A DNA stretch of 64,000 bases from the NCBI GenBank assembly GCA_963402885.1, contig OY727093.1, positions 1,116,001 to 1,180,000 of the forward strand. The letters are read 5' to 3'. A program made the position numbers and the translations under genes. Source of the DNA: Antedon bifida. Taxonomy: Eukaryota; Echinodermata; Crinoidea; Comatulida; Antedonidae. The notes under the pieces are model-generated. The model ran no database searches, was not told the origin of the DNA, and saw nothing but the letters and a program-made list of their open reading frames with translations. Shown one piece after another: positions 57,801 through 63,800 of the stretch; the stretch's first letter is position 1, and each line of letters starts with the position of its first letter.

Positions 57801-60800
57801 GCAGTTCTTTTTTCAGATGAAAACACAAGCATAAAAATATCAGTGATCATCCAAATTGGCTCATTAACTATCATACCAAGTTTATTACGTTGTTTCATTT
57901 TCAACTACATTTCATCATTACACTCAGACAGGTTTTAGGTTTTGAACTAGAATATTATAATTATGCCTGAGTGCATATCAACGGCGCATATGGGATGGTA
58001 ATCTTGGCAACATTATTTCAATACATTTTTAATCATGAAATGGCATAACAATAGGTATTCATAATTTTCAACAATAAGGAGACATTTTTAAATATAGCAT
58101 GTAGATATTTTTTAACAAAGCAATATTAGAATAAATGCTACAAAGTCTTTTCTTGTTTTGTTTTTGTTAATTTTTACTCATACATTTAAATTATAGCTTG
58201 TTAAAAAGAAAAATCATTTGTTAACTACAAACCAGATAGGGCATTTAGAATAACTGTGTGTAGATAAATGATAGTCACAAAGAACTAAATGCATTGAAGA
58301 TAAATTCAAGATTAATAACATTATCTTTTAATTTTCAAACTATCATTATATGTTAATGTTCTCCATATTTTAGCACCGACTCCCCCATAGAACAAAATGG
58401 TATCCTCCATATTTTAATCAAATTGGTTATTATGTAAATATTTCATAATGCCTTAAGTAAAATTGTTAAAAAGTACATTTAGGTGTGGCTAACGATTTCC
58501 ATGAATTTCCAGTCACCCAGGAGAGTTGTTTTAAAATTCTGGATGAAACAACTTGATTTTGTTTTAAAAAAAATGTTAACAACAACTCGAGGCTGTAATC
58601 TGGAAGCTTTTATTACATGCAGAGTTGCAAATTTACAAGATATTTGGGCTTTAATTTCAAATTCTTGGAATTATTTTGTAAATTATAAATAAACCACAAA
58701 ATGAGAGAAACACTTTTGTGGTTAAATTCTTGGAAAAAATGTATAAATTTAATGAAGAACTATTTGTTGACAAAAATTTTGTAAAGGCCAGGGTTAAACT
58801 AGTAAGATTAAGAATATAATTTTATATACATTTTTATCTTGGGGATCTTATTATAAATAGGAAGCTTGTTTACTCTTATATATTGTATCACTGGGCTACC
58901 ACAGGCCTATGCTTAACCTATTCTTATATATTGTATCACTGGGCTACCACAGGCCTATGCTTAACCTATTCTTATATATTGTATCACTGGGCTACCACAG
59001 GCCTATGCTTAACCTATTCTTATATATTGTATCACTGGGCTACCACAGGCCTATGCTTAACCTATTCTTATATATTGTATCACTGGGCTACCACAGGCCT
59101 ATGCTTAACCTATTCTTATATATTGTATCACTGGGCTACCACAGGCCTATGCTTAACCTATTCTTATATATTGTATCACTGGGCTACCACAGGCCTATGC
59201 TTAACCTATTCTTATATATTGTATCACTGGGCTACCACAGGCCTATGCTTAACCTATTCTTATATATTGTATCACTGGGCTACCACAGGCCTATGCTTAA
59301 CCTATTCTTATATATTGTATCACTGGGCTACCACAGGCCTATGCTTAACCTATTCTTATATATTGTATCACTGGGCTACCACAGGCCTATGCTTAACCTA
59401 TTCTTATATATTGTATCACTGGGCTACCACAGGCCTATGCTTAACCTATTCTTATATATTGTATCACTGGGCTACCACAGGCCTATGCTTAACCTATTCT
59501 TATATATTGTATCACTGGGCTACCACAGGCCTATGCTTAACCTATTCTTATATATTGTATCACTGGGCTACCACAGGCCTATGCTTAACCTATTCTTATA
59601 TATTGTATCACTGGGCTACCACAGGCCTATGCTTAACCTATTCTTATATATTGTATCACTGGGCTACCACAGGCCTATGCTTAACCTATTCTTATATATT
59701 GTATCACTGGGCTACCACAGGCCTATGCTTAACCTATTCTTATATATTGTATCACTGGGCTACCACAGGCCTATGCTTAACCTATTCTTATATATTGTAT
59801 CACTGGGCTACCACAGGCCTATGCTTAACCTATTCTTATATATTGTATCACTGGGCTACCACAGGCCTATGCTTAACCTATTCTTATATATTGTATCACT
59901 GGGCTACCACAGGCCTATGCTTAACCTATTCTTATATATTGTATCACTGGGCTACCACAGGCCTATGCTTAACCTATTCTTATATATTGTATCACTGGGC
60001 TACCACAGGCCTATGCTTAACCTATTCTTATATATTGTATCACTGGGCTACCACAGGCCTATGCTTAACCTATTCTTATATATTGTATCACTGGGCTACC
60101 ACAGGCCTATGCTTAACCTATTCTTATATATTGTATCACTGGGCTACCACAGGCCTATGCTTAACCTATTCTTATATATTGTATCACTGGGCTACCACAG
60201 GCCTATGCTTAACCTATTCTTATATATTGTATCACTGGGCTACCACAGGCCTATGCTTAACCTATTCTTATATATTGTATCACTGGGCTACCACAGGCCT
60301 ATGCTTAACCTATTCTTATATATTGTATCACTGGGCTACCACAGGCCTATGCTTAACCTATTCTTATATATTGTATCACTGGGCTACCACAGGCCTATGC
60401 TTAACCTATTCTTATATATTGTATCACTGGGCTACCACAGGCCTATGCTTAACCTATTCTTATATATTGTATCACTGGGCTACCACAGGCCTATGCTTAA
60501 CCTATTCTTATATATTGTATCACTGGGCTACCACAGGCCTATGCTTAACCTATTCTTATATATTGTATCACTGGGCTACCACAGGCCTATGCTTAACCTA
60601 TTCTTATATATTGTATCACTGGGCTACCACAGGCCTATGCTTAACCTATTCTTATATATTGTATCACTGGGCTACCACAGGCCTATGCTTAACCTATTCT
60701 TATATATTGTATCACTGGGCTACCACAGGCCTATGCTTAACCTATTCTTATATATTGTATCACTGGGCTACCACAGGCCTATGCTTAACCTATTCTTATA

Positions 60801-63800
60801 TATTGTATCACTGGGCTACCACAGGCCTATGCTTAACCTATTCTTATATATTGTATCACTGGGCTACCACAGGCCTATGCTTAACCTATTCTTATATATT
60901 GTATCACTGGGCTACCACAGGCCTATGCTTAACCTATTCTTATATATTGTATCACTGGGCTACCACAGGCCTATGCTTAACCTATTCTTATATATTGTAT
61001 CACTGGGCTACCACAGGCCTATGCTTAACCTATTCTTATATATTGTATCACTGGGCTACCACAGGCCTATGCTTAACCTATTCTTATATATTGTATCACT
61101 GGGCTACCACAGGCCTATGCTTAACCTATTCTTATATATTGTATCACTGGGCTACCACAGGCCTATGCTTAACCTATTCTTATATATTGTATCACTGGGC
61201 TACCACAGGCCTATGCTTAACCTATTCTTATATATTGTATCACTGGGCTACCACAGGCCTATGCTTAACCTATTCTTATATATTGTATCACTGGGCTACC
61301 ACAGGCCTATGCTTAACCTATTCTTATATATTGTATCACTGGGCTACCACAGGCCTATGCTTAACCTATTCTTATATATTGTATCACTGGGCTACCACAG
61401 GCCTATGCTTAACCTATTCTTATATATTGTATCACTGGGCTACCACAGGCCTATGCTTAACCTATTCTTATATATTGTATCACTGGGCTACCACAGGCCT
61501 ATGCTTAACCTATTCTTATATATTGTATCACTGGGCTACCACAGGCCTATGCTTAACCTATTCTTAAAAGTTGGAGATATTTTAAAATGGATGTTTCCAA
61601 TTAAACCGCCCTCTAATCTTATTTTGCTAATTATCGTATTCATATTGCAGAAACTTTGCAGAGCAGGTGCTTTTAACGAAAGATAACAAATGCGTTTAAA
61701 TCACATCAAGATTTGCGGAGCTTGAGCCAATCAAAGATGTAGCCTATAAGCCAGGTCTTAAGGTATGTATGCATGTTTATGTAACCGGACATTTTTTAAT
61801 TGAATTCAAAAACTTGACCTATTTAATCAGAACAAAAACATTGGCGTTCAAAATTTCAAAGAGAATTGCTTAGTGATTGATAAACACTGTTGTTAACTAT
61901 TATCATTAATTGTTATGTTACTTTTTTCTTTAATTAATTTGTATTACATTTTCATCTACTGTATCGATTTCATACATTATATTAGATCATATAAATATTT
62001 TGAAAGTATTTTTAATTTTGTTTATAAGTATTTTATATTTTAATATCTTTACTTGCCAAGGAAACAATTTTCAAAAATGTCTTTTTGACGAATAAAGTAT
62101 ATGGTCTATGTCTATATCATAATGAATGGATATTTGAGGTATCATCAAAAATAATTTGTTACTAAAATTAAAATATATTAGCCTTGCTATATTTATCATT
62201 AGTACATTTTTCTAATAATTTCAGTTGTAAATTCTGTATTTATATTCTCCACAGTAAATCTTTCAAATCCCCAACATGGCGCTAATAGAATCCTATGGCG
62301 TATTCACTACCCAAGTCATTTGCTGAGTTTGTGGCATCAAAGAAGTACCAATTATATGACGTGAAGGAATTGGGACATCACACCGAGTTGCTTATCATGT
62401 CCTATTAACTAAGCTAAATGTAATTTGCGTCCGTCCTTGATGATATCTGCAGCTGCTAGTTGACATGTCAAAGCTATGCCATGTCCTTTTGAGGACAATT
62501 TTCAACTTTGACCTCTACCGTTATTGTGGTATTAAAAACAATAAATTTGTTAATTGTTAGTAAGAATTAACAAGAACAACAAAATAGTGATTATAATGCA
62601 GGCCAAGAATTGTTTTGTTGAAAAGTTATATTTCTTCATAAAAATAGAGGGCACTATATCTATTCAAGCTGTAGAAAAATAAAATCATGTTTGCTGCCCT
62701 CTCTTGTCAGAAAACTTTTTAAAATTACCTAATTCATATTTCAAAATGTATAGAAAAGGCTTTTACTGTCATTTAGTTTTCTCATATTTTTTTTTAGCTG
62801 TAACTTTCTCAATTGTGTATTTTTTTTTTATATTTGAATAAATAAATTAAAATTGAATTGAAAGTCAGTCAATAGGTTCCAGACAAAATTCAAAATGGTA
62901 AAATGTTTCTCTTACCTATCATTGTCACTGAGATCAAGGTCTTGACCAAGGCATTCTCTAACAGCAGCCATTCCATCTTGGTAAGGACTGGAACCTAGCA
63001 GAAGTCGTTTAGTGTACATCATGCCACCACCCTCACTCATGTATCCACTGTTATCAAGTTGTTGGTTCGGTTGTAGTATGTCGCCCTCACTCATATAACC
63101 AGATGCAACATCTTCATTGATGACATCGTCACAAGCATCGAGAATTGCCTGTTCCGAAAACTGTAAATCACTCAAGTGTGACCGATTTGAGATTGTTCGT
63201 CGCATTGGCCCAGAAGCAAGCTTGCTAAGAGATGGTGCTGGGATGAACCTGTTGACGTTTGATCGGAATGGGTATGTGTTGCTAATGTACGATGACATGG
63301 TGTCGGTCTGAGTGAGAACAGATGATGTATTAAAAGCGTTTATGTCATTAAGAAGTGGAGATACCGACGTTTTAAATCCACCGTGTGGCGTTCCTTTAGC
63401 TGGTGGTGAACCTTGACCCGACTTCTGACTTTTAGCTGGTGAACTTGTTAGACGTGTTATAACATTGTCGTCAAATGTAGTTTCCATAGTGCTTTGAGAA
63501 CCTATGGTGTCAGCTGCAACATTCATCAGCGTCATCTCAACGCTCTCACCACTAATCTGACGTGCCGTCATAATCTTCTGTGACCTCTGTGATTTTGGTG
63601 TGCCAAAGGTCGTAACTGCTCTATCATTAGTGTAAGTAGTACACACTTCTTCAGACTCAGTCATTGGTTTAAAAATCACACTGTTCTCTGAAGTGCCAGA
63701 AGAAATACTGATATTGCACGGTGTACCAGGAGTAGACTCTGGTGTATGTGGTGAGTGCATGCCCACCTCACTGAAGTCTTTTGAAGATGGCCGACTACCG

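Larger units (their letters stand above)
38949..62915. other. NAV intron of 24 kb with satellites and optional exons
   Basis: Phase 2 on both sides (GATAG| and |TATTGAG). It contains the optional exons 55219-55305, 49461-49507 and 46759-46892, the 81-bp minisatellite, the 48-bp satellite, a tRNA-like repeat, small inverted-repeat elements and a LINE tail near 62770-62865. Everything else is AT-rich and I see no gene on either strand. Confidence 0.85.

Noticed and set aside
58883..61686. Plus-strand frames of about 900 codons with a perfect 16-residue repeat
   Set aside because: They result from a 48-bp satellite whose length is divisible by three; no start signal, splice site, unique sequence or homology supports a protein.
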